DNA of 64,000 nt from Neisseriaceae bacterium JH1-16 (GCA_025989215.1 JAPDNP010000002.1:558001-622000), one strand, 5' to 3'; positions 50,013-59,192 are shown, counted from the stretch's first letter. Made by a program: numbers and translations. The notes: generated by a model from the sequence alone, not told the origin.

Positions 50013-51355
50013 TGGCCTGGGAAAAAACCCTGCTCGATGCCTCGTTCCGGGGCATCAAATTCGACTGCCTGCGCACTCAGGACAGCGCCCAGCGTGACAC
50101 CGCCAGCCACGAATATCCGTACCAGGACGGCGCCGACGTCGAAGACCTCGGCCGCAAGGCGCGGCGCATCGTCATCTCGGCGATGTTCTTCGGCAAGGAC
50201 TACGAGACCCGCCTGCAGGCGTTCCTCAAGGTGCTGGACGCGCCGGGTCATGGCGAACTGATTCACCCGGTGTTCGGCAGCATCAAGCAGGCCCAGCTGA
50301 CCGACTACCAGGTGGCCCACGAAGCCGACAACCCGGACGCCTGTACGGTCGAGCTGACCTTCGTCGAGGCCACGCCAGGCAACCCATTCTTCGTGCAGCA
50401 GCTGCCGGCCCAGAAGGCCGAGGCCGTTAGTTTGCTGGCCTCGGTCGGCAAGTTTAACGGGATCGAGGCGTTCTCCTTGGGGCTGGGGAGCCTCAGTAGC
50501 CTCAAGAACGGCGTGCTCGGTCGATTGAATGCGCTGCGCGACATGGCAACCGGAACGCTCGGGGCGATCCGCAGCCAGGTGAAGGGATTTATCTCCTCCA
50601 CCCTGGACATCATCAACTTCCCACGCGCCTTCGCCGGTGACCTGGTCGGCATGGTGTCCGGCTTGGTCGACCTGCGCTCTTTCGACAAGAACGTGCTGAT
50701 GTCGGACTGGAAGAGCCTGTCCGGTCAGCTGCGCGACATCGTCAAGCTGCCGGCCAAGGTCGCCAGCGGCTCGGTGTCGGCCGGCGGTGTCGCGGCGGGC
50801 TACGGGACTGGGGGCGGCTCCGGCAGCACGGGAGGTTCAACGGGCGGTGGCGGTTCTGGCAGCAGCAGTGGCAGCCTCATCACCGACAGCAAGCCGATCC
50901 CGGCCCAGCCCGAGGACGTGGCGCTGATCACCGCCGTGCTCCAGGTCGCGGTGTCGACCGTGCTGGCCGAAACCGCCGGCCAGATCTTCGCCGCTGAAGC
51001 CGAAGCGCCGACCCTGTCTCCCCAGGAGATCGAGCAGATCAGCAACGACGTGCGCGACACGCTGCAGGACGCGATCGAGGCGCACCGCGAGCTGTTTCCG
51101 GTCGAGGTGGCCCGCCCTGTGACAGAGGCGCTCAAGGACGTCGCTGCCGCCGTGCAGGCCGCCGCCATTGCGGTGATCGACGCGCGCCCGCCGCTGGTGA
51201 CCCGCCGCGTCGACGCACCCGGCAACCTGCACCTGACCGCGTTCCGCTGGTACGGCGACTACAGCCGCGCCCAGGAGCTGGCCCGCCTCAATCCGCAGCT
51301 GCGCAACCCGAACACTCTGCAAGTGGGAGACATCCTGAATGCCTACGCCAAGTAA
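50012..51355 (+). CDS. DNA circularisation/tail protein (Mu gpN-like)
   Basis: 447 residues. The N-terminal DNA-circularisation domain (WEKTLLDASFRGIKFDCLRTQDSAQRDTASHEYPYQDGADVEDLGRKARRI, residues 2-52) is diagnostic of Mu gpN. A Gly/Ser-rich linker (about 267-290) separates it from a C-terminal LysM-like end (AQELARLNPQLRNPNTLQVGDIL). Overlaps the next gene by 17 nt. Confidence 0.88.
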   Translation: MAWEKTLLDASFRGIKFDCLRTQDSAQRDTASHEYPYQDGADVEDLGRKARRIVISAMFFGKDYETRLQAFLKVLDAPGHGELIHPVFGSIKQAQLTDYQVAHEADNPDACTVELTFVEATPGNPFFVQQLPAQKAEAVSLLASVGKFNGIEAFSLGLGSLSSLKNGVLGRLNALRDMATGTLGAIRSQVKGFISSTLDIINFPRAFAGDLVGMVSGLVDLRSFDKNVLMSDWKSLSGQLRDIVKLPAKVASGSVSAGGVAAGYGTGGGSGSTGGSTGGGGSGSSSGSLITDSKPIPAQPEDVALITAVLQVAVSTVLAETAGQIFAAEAEAPTLSPQEIEQISNDVRDTLQDAIEAHRELFPVEVARPVTEALKDVAAAVQAAAIAVIDARPPLVTRRVDAPGNLHLTAFRWYGDYSRAQELARLNPQLRNPNTLQVGDILNAYAK

Positions 51356-52463
51356 GCCCACCGCCGACGACAGCACCGTCAGCCTGCTGATCGGCGGCCA
51401 TGTGCACAGCACCTGGAGCCACTACGACATCGACTCCGACCTGATGATCCCGGCCGACGCCTGGCAGGTCGACCTCGGCCTGCCGCAGGGCGTGTTCCCA
51501 CCGGCCGTCGAGCCCGGTGCCCCGGTGGTGGTGCGCATCGGCCGCGACACCGTGATGACCGGACGGGTTGACGAAATCGCCCACGGCATCGGCAAGAACA
51601 AGCACACCCTGTCGATCAGCGGCCGCGACGGCGCGGCGGTGCTGGTCGACTGCAGCGCCGCGATCTTCACCGCCAAGCAGGCCACCTTGGCCGAAATCAT
51701 CGCCAACGTGGTCAAGCCCTTGGGCATCACCAAGGTGCGTATCGACGCGACCAAGACCGGCACCGCCGAGAAGGTCAACGTCGAGCCGGGCGACACCGCC
51801 TGGGACACCCTGGTGCATGCGGCCGAGGCCAACGGGCTGTGGCCGTGGTTCGAGCCGGATGGCACGCTGGTGGTGGGCGGCCCGGACTACAGCCGCCCAC
51901 CGGTGGCCAGCCTGGTGCTGAAGCGCAGCGGTAAGGGCAATAACGTGATCGAGCTGACCCACACCCGCAGCATCGCCGAGCGCTATTCGGAATTCACCGT
52001 GCTCGGCCAGTCGCACGGCACCGGCAGCAACGCCGGCAAGAACGCCCTGAAAAGCACGGTACGCGACGAGACGGTCAAGCTGTACCGGCCGAAGATTGTG
52101 GTCGACCACGACGCCGAGAACGCCGAGGCGGCACGGGCGCGCGGCCGCAAGCTGATCAGCGACTCACGCCTGAAGGGTATGACGCTGACCGCCCTGGTAA
52201 AAGGCCACCGCACCAGCGGCGGCGAACTGTGGTCGCCCGGCCAGCGCCTCCACCTGGTCAGTGAGCCGCACGGCATCGATGCGGTGTTCTTCCTGATGGC
52301 GCGCAAGTTCCAGGGCGGCCGGGGCCAAGGCACCACCACCCGACTGACGTTGAAAGAGGACCAGGTGTGGGTGCTCGACGCCCACCCGCACAAACGCAAG
52401 CACCGCCGGGGCCGCAATGGCTCGGGCTCGGGCGGCGTCGAACCAGTGGACGTGACGCAATGA
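51339..52463 (+). CDS. Baseplate hub protein (Mu gpP/gp44-like)
   Basis: 374 residues. VSLLIGGHVHSTWSHYDIDSDLMIPADAWQVDLG, then DTAWDTLVHAAEANGLWPWFEPDGTLVVGGPDYSRPP are landmarks of the Mu P (P2 gpD-like) hub family. It caps the tail tube and holds the spike. Overlaps gp45 by 4 nt. Confidence 0.9.
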   Translation: MPTPSKPTADDSTVSLLIGGHVHSTWSHYDIDSDLMIPADAWQVDLGLPQGVFPPAVEPGAPVVVRIGRDTVMTGRVDEIAHGIGKNKHTLSISGRDGAAVLVDCSAAIFTAKQATLAEIIANVVKPLGITKVRIDATKTGTAEKVNVEPGDTAWDTLVHAAEANGLWPWFEPDGTLVVGGPDYSRPPVASLVLKRSGKGNNVIELTHTRSIAERYSEFTVLGQSHGTGSNAGKNALKSTVRDETVKLYRPKIVVDHDAENAEAARARGRKLISDSRLKGMTLTALVKGHRTSGGELWSPGQRLHLVSEPHGIDAVFFLMARKFQGGRGQGTTTRLTLKEDQVWVLDAHPHKRKHRRGRNGSGSGGVEPVDVTQ

Positions 52464-53086
52464 TCAGGGAAATCGACAAGCGCATCAGCCGCGCGATGGC
52501 CGGAGTACGCCAGGCGTTTCGCGGGGTATTGTCACGGGTGAACAGCAGCAGCCAGGTGCAGTTGGTGCAGGCCGATGGCCTGGCCGGCGAGACGCTGCAG
52601 GACGCCGAACTGTTCCAGCACTACGGCTTCACCAGCAACCCGCTGCCCGGCTCGATGGCGGTGATCCTGCCAATGGGCGGCAAGACCAGCCACGGCATCG
52701 TGATCGCCACCGAGCACGGCAGCTACCGCCTGCAGGCGCTCAAGCCCGGCGAGGTGGCGCTGTACACCGACGAGGGCGCCAAGATCGTGCTGAAGCGCGG
52801 CCGGGTGATCGAGACCGAGTGCGACGTGTACCGGGTGAACTGCAAGAGCTGGGAGGTGAACGCGGCCGACAAGGCTGATTTCAACACCCCGATGCTGACC
52901 GCCAGTCAGCAGGTCACCGCCCAGGGGCTGATCAGCGGCAACGGCGGGCTGGCGATCCAGGGCGGCGATGGGGCGAAGGTGACCGGCAGTCTGACCACCA
53001 GTGGTGACGTGGTAGCCGACGGTAAGAGCTTGATAAACCACACCCACCCTGGTGACTCGGGTGGAGTAACGGGGCCACCGCGCTAA
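52460..53086 (+). CDS. Baseplate spike protein (Mu gp45-like)
   Basis: 208 residues: an OB-fold start (RVNSSSQVQLVQADGLAGETLQDAELFQHYGFTSNPLPGSMAVILPMGG) and a repetitive beta-helix end finishing with HTHPG near the C-terminus. The HxH motif binds iron at the spike tip in Mu and P2 spikes. It pierces the outer membrane. Confidence 0.92.
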   Translation: MIREIDKRISRAMAGVRQAFRGVLSRVNSSSQVQLVQADGLAGETLQDAELFQHYGFTSNPLPGSMAVILPMGGKTSHGIVIATEHGSYRLQALKPGEVALYTDEGAKIVLKRGRVIETECDVYRVNCKSWEVNAADKADFNTPMLTASQQVTAQGLISGNGGLAIQGGDGAKVTGSLTTSGDVVADGKSLINHTHPGDSGGVTGPPR

Positions 53087-53158
53087 TGAGCTTCGTCAAT
53101 GGCATACCCTGGCTTTACATGTATATTGACGTTTCCCTGATGACTAGGAGAACGGCAA

Positions 53159-53527
53159 ATGGAATATATCAGTGCGGGTGTCCAGTACGATGATTTTGTG
53201 GGACAAGTAGCAGCAGATTGCCACGATAGCCTTGCTAGCTTCAGCGCTTACATGAAGGGGAGAGGGTTGATCGAAGATGGGGAATTCGTCATTGCTATCA
53301 ACTTCTATTCTGGCGATAACGGTTTCTTAAGCACCTCTGTCCTGGTCGCCCCGTTGCAAGGTTATGATTCCGTTCCCGCATGGCTTGCGGCTAACCCAGA
53401 TCCATTGCCGGTCCGTAAGGTGTCGTTGGATGTCTCTCTGGACCAGTTCTTTGACCTGTTCAAACGATTCGAAGTGGTGATGGCTCCAAAGGGGTTGGCT
53501 GTATTAGGACGGGGCTACAACTCCTAG
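53159..53527 (+). CDS. Accessory protein of unknown function
   Basis: 122 residues: EYISAGVQYDDFVGQVAADCHDSLASFSAYMKGRGLIEDGEFVIAINFYSG, a small alpha/beta protein with no family recognised. AT-richer than the flanking baseplate genes. TAGGAGAACGGCAA precedes the ATG. It is inserted between gp45 and gp46, which are adjacent in Mu, and is followed by the second boundary palindrome. Confidence 0.65.
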   Translation: MEYISAGVQYDDFVGQVAADCHDSLASFSAYMKGRGLIEDGEFVIAINFYSGDNGFLSTSVLVAPLQGYDSVPAWLAANPDPLPVRKVSLDVSLDQFFDLFKRFEVVMAPKGLAVLGRGYNS

Positions 53528-53550
53528 CATCTTACTGAGCTTCTTCCCCC

Positions 53551-53575
53551 CATGCCCCGCATACAGCGGGGCATG
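53551..53575. repeat. Moron-boundary palindrome, copy 2
   Basis: CATGCCCCGC and GCGGGGCATG around a 5-nt centre, preceded by TACTGAGCTTCTTCC, similar to copies 1 and 3. It lies between the two accessory genes. A weaker relative occurs at about 53608-53633. Confidence 0.7.
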
Positions 53576-53672
53576 GTCGTTTTACTAGGCCGGCAAGCAT
53601 CGACCTGCATGCCCCGTATGCTCCGGGAGCATGCTATGGTCTCGCCTAGCAAACGGTGGATGAGATACAACT

Positions 53673-54296
53673 ATGGGAAAAGTAACAGATCAAGTTGTAA
53701 GCGTAGCGATGTCGACAGCCGCGGCTATGATAGGGGCAAAATGTTCGGAACTGACAGGACCTACAGCACTGGTGGCTGCGTTAACCCAATTTGGAGCAGC
53801 GATCAATGCGGGTGGTTTTTTCTCTCAAGTAGCAGATGCTCAAGCGGATGTGATTGCAAGTGCGGCTGAACGTATACAGAATTTTGGCACAGGTACTGAG
53901 TTATCTCTCCGCCAATTAGAGATGGTGGCTGCACTGGTCAGGACAACAACGCAAACTCTTGATACTGAGAAGCTCGCGTATCTCCGGGAATGTTTGGTTA
54001 ATGTATGCCTAGATTCCAATCTCAATAATGAGGAAGTAGCGGTTCGTTTGATCAGAGATATCACGACGAAAGAAATCGCCTTCCTCGTAGCAACGATTAA
54101 GTTTGGGCACATCACAAGTTCTGAACAGAAAGCCAAAGAACAAGGATGGTATTACATTAAGGACGAAGATGATTCGGCCCTAGCGACCGGTTTAGCTTCA
54201 TTGGGGCTGCTTTTTCGCCGCGATGCAATATATGAGTGGTACAGGTTCACCCCTATTGCTCACCAGCTAGTGCAGATGGTTACCCAAAGGTACTGA
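53673..54296 (+). CDS. Accessory protein of unknown function
   Basis: 207 residues. The N-terminal third is hydrophobic and Ala/Gly-rich (VAMSTAAAMIGAKCSELTGPTALVAALTQFGAAINAGGFF), possibly membrane-inserting; the rest is helical, ending YEWYRFTPIAHQLVQMVTQRY like a winged-helix tail. No family recognised. AT-rich compared with the backbone, own promoter region likely. Shape and position would suit a phage-defence or exclusion moron; inference only. Confidence 0.62.
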   Translation: MGKVTDQVVSVAMSTAAAMIGAKCSELTGPTALVAALTQFGAAINAGGFFSQVADAQADVIASAAERIQNFGTGTELSLRQLEMVAALVRTTTQTLDTEKLAYLRECLVNVCLDSNLNNEEVAVRLIRDITTKEIAFLVATIKFGHITSSEQKAKEQGWYYIKDEDDSALATGLASLGLLFRRDAIYEWYRFTPIAHQLVQMVTQRY

Positions 54297-54347
54297 ACCG
54301 CTTCCACTCCGTCCCATTCCGCCATGCCCCGCACACTGCGGGGCATG
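54290..54347. repeat. Moron-boundary repeat with palindrome, copy 3
   Basis: GTACTGAACCGCTTCCACTCC then the palindrome CATGCCCCGC/GCGGGGCATG (54323-54347), matching copy 1 almost base for base in the palindrome. The right arm again provides the start ATG, here of gp46. Confidence 0.75.
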
Positions 54348-54695
54348 GAGGCTTTACTCGACCCGCAAACCGGCGACTATGCCGGCTCCCGCACTGACAC
54401 CCTGGCCAACGCGGTCTACCTGCGGCTGATGACGCCGCTGGGCAGCTGGTGGGCCGACCCGACATTGGGGTCGCGCCTGCACGAGCTGCAGCGCGAAAAA
54501 GACCTGCCCCGCGTCGCGATGCTGGCCCGCCAGTACAGCGAGCAGGCACTGGCATCGCTGCTCAAGGACGGCCGCGCCGACCGCATCGAGGTCGGCACCA
54601 TCCGGACGCAACCGGGCTGGCTGCGCTTGGACATCGAGGTCGAAGACGCCAGCGGCCGCGTCCAGCACTTCCAACATCCGGTGAGGGTAAGCTGA
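54345..54695 (+). CDS. Baseplate protein (Mu gp46-like)
   Basis: 116 residues. DPQTGDYAGSRTDTLANAVYLRLMTPLGSWWADPTLGSRLHEL is the GP46 (gpW/gp25-like) pattern of baseplate wedge proteins. The ATG at 54345 is chosen because the residues before it encode the palindrome. Overlaps gp47 by one base. Confidence 0.89.
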   Translation: MEALLDPQTGDYAGSRTDTLANAVYLRLMTPLGSWWADPTLGSRLHELQREKDLPRVAMLARQYSEQALASLLKDGRADRIEVGTIRTQPGWLRLDIEVEDASGRVQHFQHPVRVS

Positions 54696-55759
54696 TGGCC
54701 TTCGCCGTTCCACCCTTTGCCACGATCCGCGACACCCTGCTGCGCGACCTGAAGAACCAGCTGCCCGATGCCGACACCGGCCCGGACAGCGACTTCTTCG
54801 TCCGGGCCACCTCGGTGGCCAGCGTCGTCGAGGGGCTGTACCAGCACCAGGCGTGGATCGTCCGGCAGATCTTCCCCGACACCGCCGACCGCGACTTCCT
54901 GGAGCTGCATGCGCGGGTGCGCGGCCTGAGCCGTAAGCAGCCGACCACCGCCCAGGGGACGCTGCGCCTCAGCGGCACGCCGGGCGCGGCCGTGCCCTCT
55001 GGGCTGACCGCCAAGCTGGGAGGCTCAAGCTACACCACCAGTTCGGCCGCCACACTCGACGCCGCCGGCAGCGCCATCGTCAATGCAGTGGCCTCCGTGA
55101 CCGGCATCGCCGGCAACGCGCTGGCCGGCTCGCTGCTGGAGCTGAGCGCCGCGCCATCCGGCCTAGCCAGCCAGGCCACGTTGGTGACGATGACCGGCGG
55201 TGTCGACGAGGAGTCCGACGCCGAGCTACTGGCGCGGTTACTGGGGCTGATCCGCCGCCCACCGGCCGGCGGCAATAAGTACGACTACCGTCGCTGGGCG
55301 ATGGAGGTCACCGGGGTGACCGCCGCCTATGTGTACCCGCTGCGCCGTGGCCTCGGCACCGTCGACGTGGTTATCACCTCGGCCGGCGAGTTGCCCTCGG
55401 CCGCCACCATTGCGGTAGTGCAGGCCCATATCGACGACCTCCGCCCGGTGACCGCGAAGAACTGCCTGGTGCTGGCGCCGACGCCGAAGGTGGTCAACAT
55501 CGTGGCCTCCGTGCAGCTGGCCGGGGTCACGTTGGAAGCCGCCCAGGCGCAGATCGGCACCGCCTTGGCCAGCTACTTCGGCCAACTGGCCCCCGGTGAG
55601 ACGGCGATCAAGAGTCGCATCGAGGCGCTGATTTCCGACTTGGCCGGCGTGGTCGACCGTGCTGTGACGCAGCCGACCGCTAACGTGGTGCCGGCGACCG
55701 ACGATACCAAGGTGGAATGGGTGCGCCTGGGCACTGTCAATGTGGTGCCGATGTCATGA
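54695..55759 (+). CDS. Baseplate J-like protein (Mu gp47)
   Basis: 354 residues. FATIRDTLLRDLKNQLPDADTGPDSDFFVRATSVASVVEGLYQHQAWIVRQIFPDTADRDFLELHA and EESDAELLARLLGLIRRPPAGGNKYDYRRWAMEV are hallmarks of baseplate J proteins. It forms the wedge with gp46 and gp48. Overlaps the next gene by 4 nt. Confidence 0.92.
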   Translation: MAFAVPPFATIRDTLLRDLKNQLPDADTGPDSDFFVRATSVASVVEGLYQHQAWIVRQIFPDTADRDFLELHARVRGLSRKQPTTAQGTLRLSGTPGAAVPSGLTAKLGGSSYTTSSAATLDAAGSAIVNAVASVTGIAGNALAGSLLELSAAPSGLASQATLVTMTGGVDEESDAELLARLLGLIRRPPAGGNKYDYRRWAMEVTGVTAAYVYPLRRGLGTVDVVITSAGELPSAATIAVVQAHIDDLRPVTAKNCLVLAPTPKVVNIVASVQLAGVTLEAAQAQIGTALASYFGQLAPGETAIKSRIEALISDLAGVVDRAVTQPTANVVPATDDTKVEWVRLGTVNVVPMS

Positions 55760-56325
55760 GCCACCGCGAGCTGTTGGCTTTGCTGCTGCCGCCGGTGAGC
55801 TATGCCCCGAACGGTGCGGCGCTGCAGGCGGAACTGAGCGCCGAGGGCCAGGCGCTGGACGGCACGCTCGCCAATGCCGACCGCGCCAAGGGCGGCATCA
55901 CCCCATTCCATGCCGAGCAGATGTTGCCCGACTGGGAGCGCGTCTGCGGCATTACGCCGTCACCCGGTGCGGGCTATCAGCAACGGCTACAGACGGTGCT
56001 CGCCAAGTTGGCCGAAACCGGCGGCCTGTCCATCCCATATTTCACGCGTCTGGCCGCTGGCCTGGGCTACCAGATTTCCATCCAGGAGCCGCAGCCGTTC
56101 CGGGCCGGCGAGAGCATGGCCTCGGACACCGTCTGGGTGGCGGAAATCATCTGGGTGTGGCTGGCGGTCGTGCATGGCAGCGCCTCGCTGGCCTACCAAT
56201 TCAACGCCGGCCAAGCCGTCGCCGGAGACCGGTTGTCGAGCTTGGGCGACCCGGTCCTCGAAGACGTGTTCCGCGACCTGAAGCCCGCGCACACCTTCGT
56301 CTACTTCGACTACCAGGAGCACTAA
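55756..56325 (+). CDS. Baseplate wedge protein (Mu gp48-like, DUF2313)
   Basis: 189 residues. LLALLLPPVSYAPNGAALQAELSAEGQALD and HAEQMLPDWERVCGI...GYQQRLQTVLAKLAETGGLSIPYFTRLAAGLGY fit DUF2313. It links the baseplate to the fibres. A TTGGCCGAA element lies in frame as Leu-Ala-Glu. Confidence 0.89.
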   Translation: MSHRELLALLLPPVSYAPNGAALQAELSAEGQALDGTLANADRAKGGITPFHAEQMLPDWERVCGITPSPGAGYQQRLQTVLAKLAETGGLSIPYFTRLAAGLGYQISIQEPQPFRAGESMASDTVWVAEIIWVWLAVVHGSASLAYQFNAGQAVAGDRLSSLGDPVLEDVFRDLKPAHTFVYFDYQEH

Positions 56326-56327
56326 CC

Positions 56328-57881
56328 ATGCAGGCTATTAACTCGTCGGACGGGCTGTTCCACGACGGCAACCCGGCCACCAGCCAGCCGGGCACCATCG
56401 TCACCGCCGCCTGGCTCAACGCCATCCAGGGCGAGCTGCTCTCGGTGCTGGCCGGCGCCGGGATCGCGCCGGATGCGGCCAAGCTCAACCAGGTCGCGGA
56501 TGCCGTTAAGAAACTGGCGAACAGCGGCGTGCCGAATCTTCCCGTCACTGATAACTCACAACAGGCCGCCAATACCGCGTTCGTCCAGGCGCTGCTGCGC
56601 CAATATGGTCTCGCCGTTAGTACCAAGTCGCTCAACCCGGCCGGCGACTTGAACACTGTCACCGACAGCGGGAATTACTACCTGCAGGGAGTGACGGCCA
56701 ACAGCCCGGTGGCCAGCAACCCGAACGGCTATCTGATCGTGCACCGCTTCCCGACCGATGGCAGCTACTGCCTGCAGATGTTCCGGGCAACGGGAAACGG
56801 TAGTGGATCGGCCAACCCGTTCTATACGCGCCGCTGCATTGCGGGGGTGTGGGAACCGTGGCTGGCGTTGGCAACAACGGACAGGACTGGTGACAGCGGT
56901 GCACTGTCGTTCCGCGACAAGCTCATCAATGGCAACTTCGACATCTGGCAGCGCGGTGCCGGTCCATTCACATCGTTCGCTTACACAGCCGACCGCTGGT
57001 ATCAAAGCGCTGCCGGCTCCACCGTGTCGACCACGCGCCAGGCGTTCGCGCTGGGCCAGACCGAGGTGCCAGGCGAGCCGACCTATTATCTGCGCTCGAC
57101 TGTCACTTCGGTCGCCGGCGCCGGCAACTACGTCGCCAAGGTGCAGAAGATCGAAAGCGTGCGCACTTTCGCCGGGAAGAAAGCCACCTATCACTTCTAT
57201 GCCCGAGCCGACGGCAACAAGAACGTGGCGGTATCACTCTCGCAGACCTTCGGCACCGGCGGCGCACCGTCAGCGGCGGTACAGACCTTCGGTAAGCTGA
57301 TCGCGCTGACGAATCAATGGCAGAAGTTCGTCGTCACAGTCGACTTGCCGAGCATCTCCGGCAAAACAATCGGGACCAACGGTGATGACTATCTGGCGGT
57401 GCAATTCCATCTGGATGCCGGCGCGACTGTTGCCGCATCGCTGCCTGGCATGGGACAGCAAAACATCGTGTTCGACCTCGCGCGGGCGAAGTTCGAAGAA
57501 GGCTCAGTAGATACGCCATTCGAGACGCGGCCGATAGCGACCGAGCTGGCACTGTGCCAGCGCTATTACGAGGTATTTGGGTTGGGGCTGATTGGCGGAG
57601 TGCTAGCCGGGGGCGCCAATGGCTCGGTGGCCGGCACGTATAAGGTGATGAAACGCGCGACTCCGTCATTCGGCCAGCGCGCAGGGTTCGGCAGTTATCT
57701 GGTAACCCGAATAGCCAGCACCACGACTCCGTTTACGTCTGCCGTGGTTGGCGGTGCAGGGGTCATGATTTCGCCGCAGGGGCTGTTGATCAATTTCAGC
57801 CTGACAGGATGGACCCCGCTCAGTTTTGACGCAGGCGTTTCGATGATGGCCGACTACTTCTTCGTAGACGCAGAGCTGTGA
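56328..57881 (+). CDS. Tail fibre protein
   Basis: 517 residues. The N-terminal part (NSSDGLFHDGNPATSQPGTIVTAAWLNAIQGELLSVLAGAGIAPDAAKLNQVADAVKKLA) is the conserved fibre shaft attachment. The middle has a fibre-type beta segment, and the C-terminal part (NGNFDIWQRGAG...YTADRWY...) resembles carbohydrate-binding receptor domains. It sets host range. I see no inversion site (gin/gix) like the Mu G segment, so fibre switching is unlikely. Confidence 0.88.
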   Translation: MQAINSSDGLFHDGNPATSQPGTIVTAAWLNAIQGELLSVLAGAGIAPDAAKLNQVADAVKKLANSGVPNLPVTDNSQQAANTAFVQALLRQYGLAVSTKSLNPAGDLNTVTDSGNYYLQGVTANSPVASNPNGYLIVHRFPTDGSYCLQMFRATGNGSGSANPFYTRRCIAGVWEPWLALATTDRTGDSGALSFRDKLINGNFDIWQRGAGPFTSFAYTADRWYQSAAGSTVSTTRQAFALGQTEVPGEPTYYLRSTVTSVAGAGNYVAKVQKIESVRTFAGKKATYHFYARADGNKNVAVSLSQTFGTGGAPSAAVQTFGKLIALTNQWQKFVVTVDLPSISGKTIGTNGDDYLAVQFHLDAGATVAASLPGMGQQNIVFDLARAKFEEGSVDTPFETRPIATELALCQRYYEVFGLGLIGGVLAGGANGSVAGTYKVMKRATPSFGQRAGFGSYLVTRIASTTTPFTSAVVGGAGVMISPQGLLINFSLTGWTPLSFDAGVSMMADYFFVDAEL

Positions 57882-57918
57882 CCCCGCCTATCACCCTCAA
57901 CCGACAATGGAGTAGCGC

Positions 57919-58416
57919 ATGGCCGCAGCTTACAAACTGACAGCAAACCCTGACCTAGTGATCCGCCTGCAGGACGGCGTGAACATCCCACGCGGCCATC
58001 GTTGGTGGCCAACCGATGAGGAGCTGGCTAGCGCCGAGCCGGCCACATCGCTGCAGGAGGCGAAAGAGACCGCGAAGATCCGCATCAACGACGAGCGAGA
58101 CAGGCTGGAAGCCACCGCCTTCCCCTACCGGGACCGCTGGTTCGATTCCGACCCGCGCTCGGTGCAGCGCATCACCTCGTCCGCCTTGGCCGCACAGTCG
58201 GCCAAGGCCACCAATGTCCCGTTCGAGATTGATTGGGCCGCCACCGACAACAGCATCGTGCCCTTGGACGCGGATGGCGTGCTCGGCCTGCCCGTAGCGC
58301 TAGCCGCCTATGCGGCCGGCCTGCACGCGGTCGCGCGCACACTGAGAGAGAAGATCGATCAGGCAGAGAGCGTCGAAGCCGTGGAGGCCATTGCCTGGCC
58401 GAAAGAACAGCCGTAA
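57919..58416 (+). CDS. Tail fibre assembly protein (DUF4376)
   Basis: 165 residues. The C-terminal DUF4376 domain (AKIRINDERDRLEATAFPYRDRWFDSDPRSVQRITSSALAA, about 54-94, and onwards) is found in fibre chaperones next to fibre genes. AATGGAGTAGC precedes the ATG. Confidence 0.85.
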   Translation: MAAAYKLTANPDLVIRLQDGVNIPRGHRWWPTDEELASAEPATSLQEAKETAKIRINDERDRLEATAFPYRDRWFDSDPRSVQRITSSALAAQSAKATNVPFEIDWAATDNSIVPLDADGVLGLPVALAAYAAGLHAVARTLREKIDQAESVEAVEAIAWPKEQP

Positions 58417-58435
58417 GGCTGTGAAGAGACAGCGA

Positions 58436-58470
58436 CCGGCCGGGTGCGGGAACACTCGGCCGGCCAGCTG
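58436..58470 (+). terminator. GC-rich hairpin after the fibre assembly gene
   Basis: CGGCCGGGTG and CACTCGGCCG pair with one wobble around a short loop. There is no U-tract, so it may be a Rho-type or mRNA-end structure rather than an intrinsic terminator. Confidence 0.4.
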
Positions 58471-58561
58471 ACCCGCAGCTTAGACCTGCAAGCCAACCCT
58501 AGGACTGTCACTTTCAGCGCTGAAAGCTCGGCAAGTTTAGCGGGTTTTTTGTCACTTGCAG

Positions 58562-58765
58562 ATGAACTATGACATTCGTTGCGGCCAATGCGACCGCAAA
58601 CTGGCCACCGGCCGCTACCTCGAATTGACCATCAAATGCCCGCGTTGCCGGGCACTCAACGCCGCGGGCCTCCGAGTGGTTGAGGATCGGTTGGTCCCGC
58701 CGGATGCGCATTGGCAGGACGGCATTGCCGCCCGTGAAGTCAGGGACTGGTGGCTGCAGCAGTAA
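58562..58765 (+). CDS. com: Com-like zinc-finger regulator
   Basis: 67 residues. IRCGQCDRKLATGRYLELTIKCPRCRALN (about residues 4-32) is the CxxC...CxxC finger of Mu Com, an RNA-binding protein that opens the mom mRNA for translation. The ATG at 58562 is preferred to the TTG 6 nt earlier. No mom or DNA methylase gene follows, so its target is missing or replaced. Confidence 0.86.
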   Translation: MNYDIRCGQCDRKLATGRYLELTIKCPRCRALNAAGLRVVEDRLVPPDAHWQDGIAAREVRDWWLQQ

Positions 58766-58881
58766 CTACTAATGGCAAGTACTTGAATTAAAATATAAAT
58801 CCACCTAAACAGAAAATATAGCGCCTAGCGAGTCACCGGCCCGCACATTTTGTGATCGTCTTTAGCTCAAGGGGATAACTC

Positions 58882-59190
58882 ATGCATAACGAAGCAGATG
58901 CACATCATCGCAGCCAAATTGCCGATGACATCCGCGACTTCATTACCCACCGCGCACAGTTGGACAACTGGGAGAAAGCTGCCATTTTCCAGGCCATCCG
59001 CGCCCTTCACCAGAACGCCAATTCCATAGCCGGTATATGGCTAGACCTCGCCAGATCCGAACTTGAGCTTGCCAAGGTCCCACCTGATCAGCGCAGTAAA
59101 AGCACGCCCGTTTGTCCATGGCATGACGAATTAACAGCTGGACAACTAATGACTATGACTCTGGACTTTTTGGATATTGAAGGTCTGTAA
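58882..59190 (+). CDS. Accessory protein after com, unknown
   Basis: 102 residues, helical: DDIRDFITHRAQLDNWEKAAIFQAIRALHQNANSIAGIWLDLARSELELAK. No similarity to Mom that I can see. AAGGGG precedes the ATG, and an AT-rich stretch upstream (58766-58881, including TTGAATTAAAATATAAAT) may be its own promoter. Confidence 0.65.
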   Translation: MHNEADAHHRSQIADDIRDFITHRAQLDNWEKAAIFQAIRALHQNANSIAGIWLDLARSELELAKVPPDQRSKSTPVCPWHDELTAGQLMTMTLDFLDIEGL

Positions 59191-59192
59191 GA

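Noticed and set aside
56328-57881. Mu-type invertible fibre segment
   Set aside because: No gin-like recombinase gene, no inverted crossover sites and no second fibre end were found.
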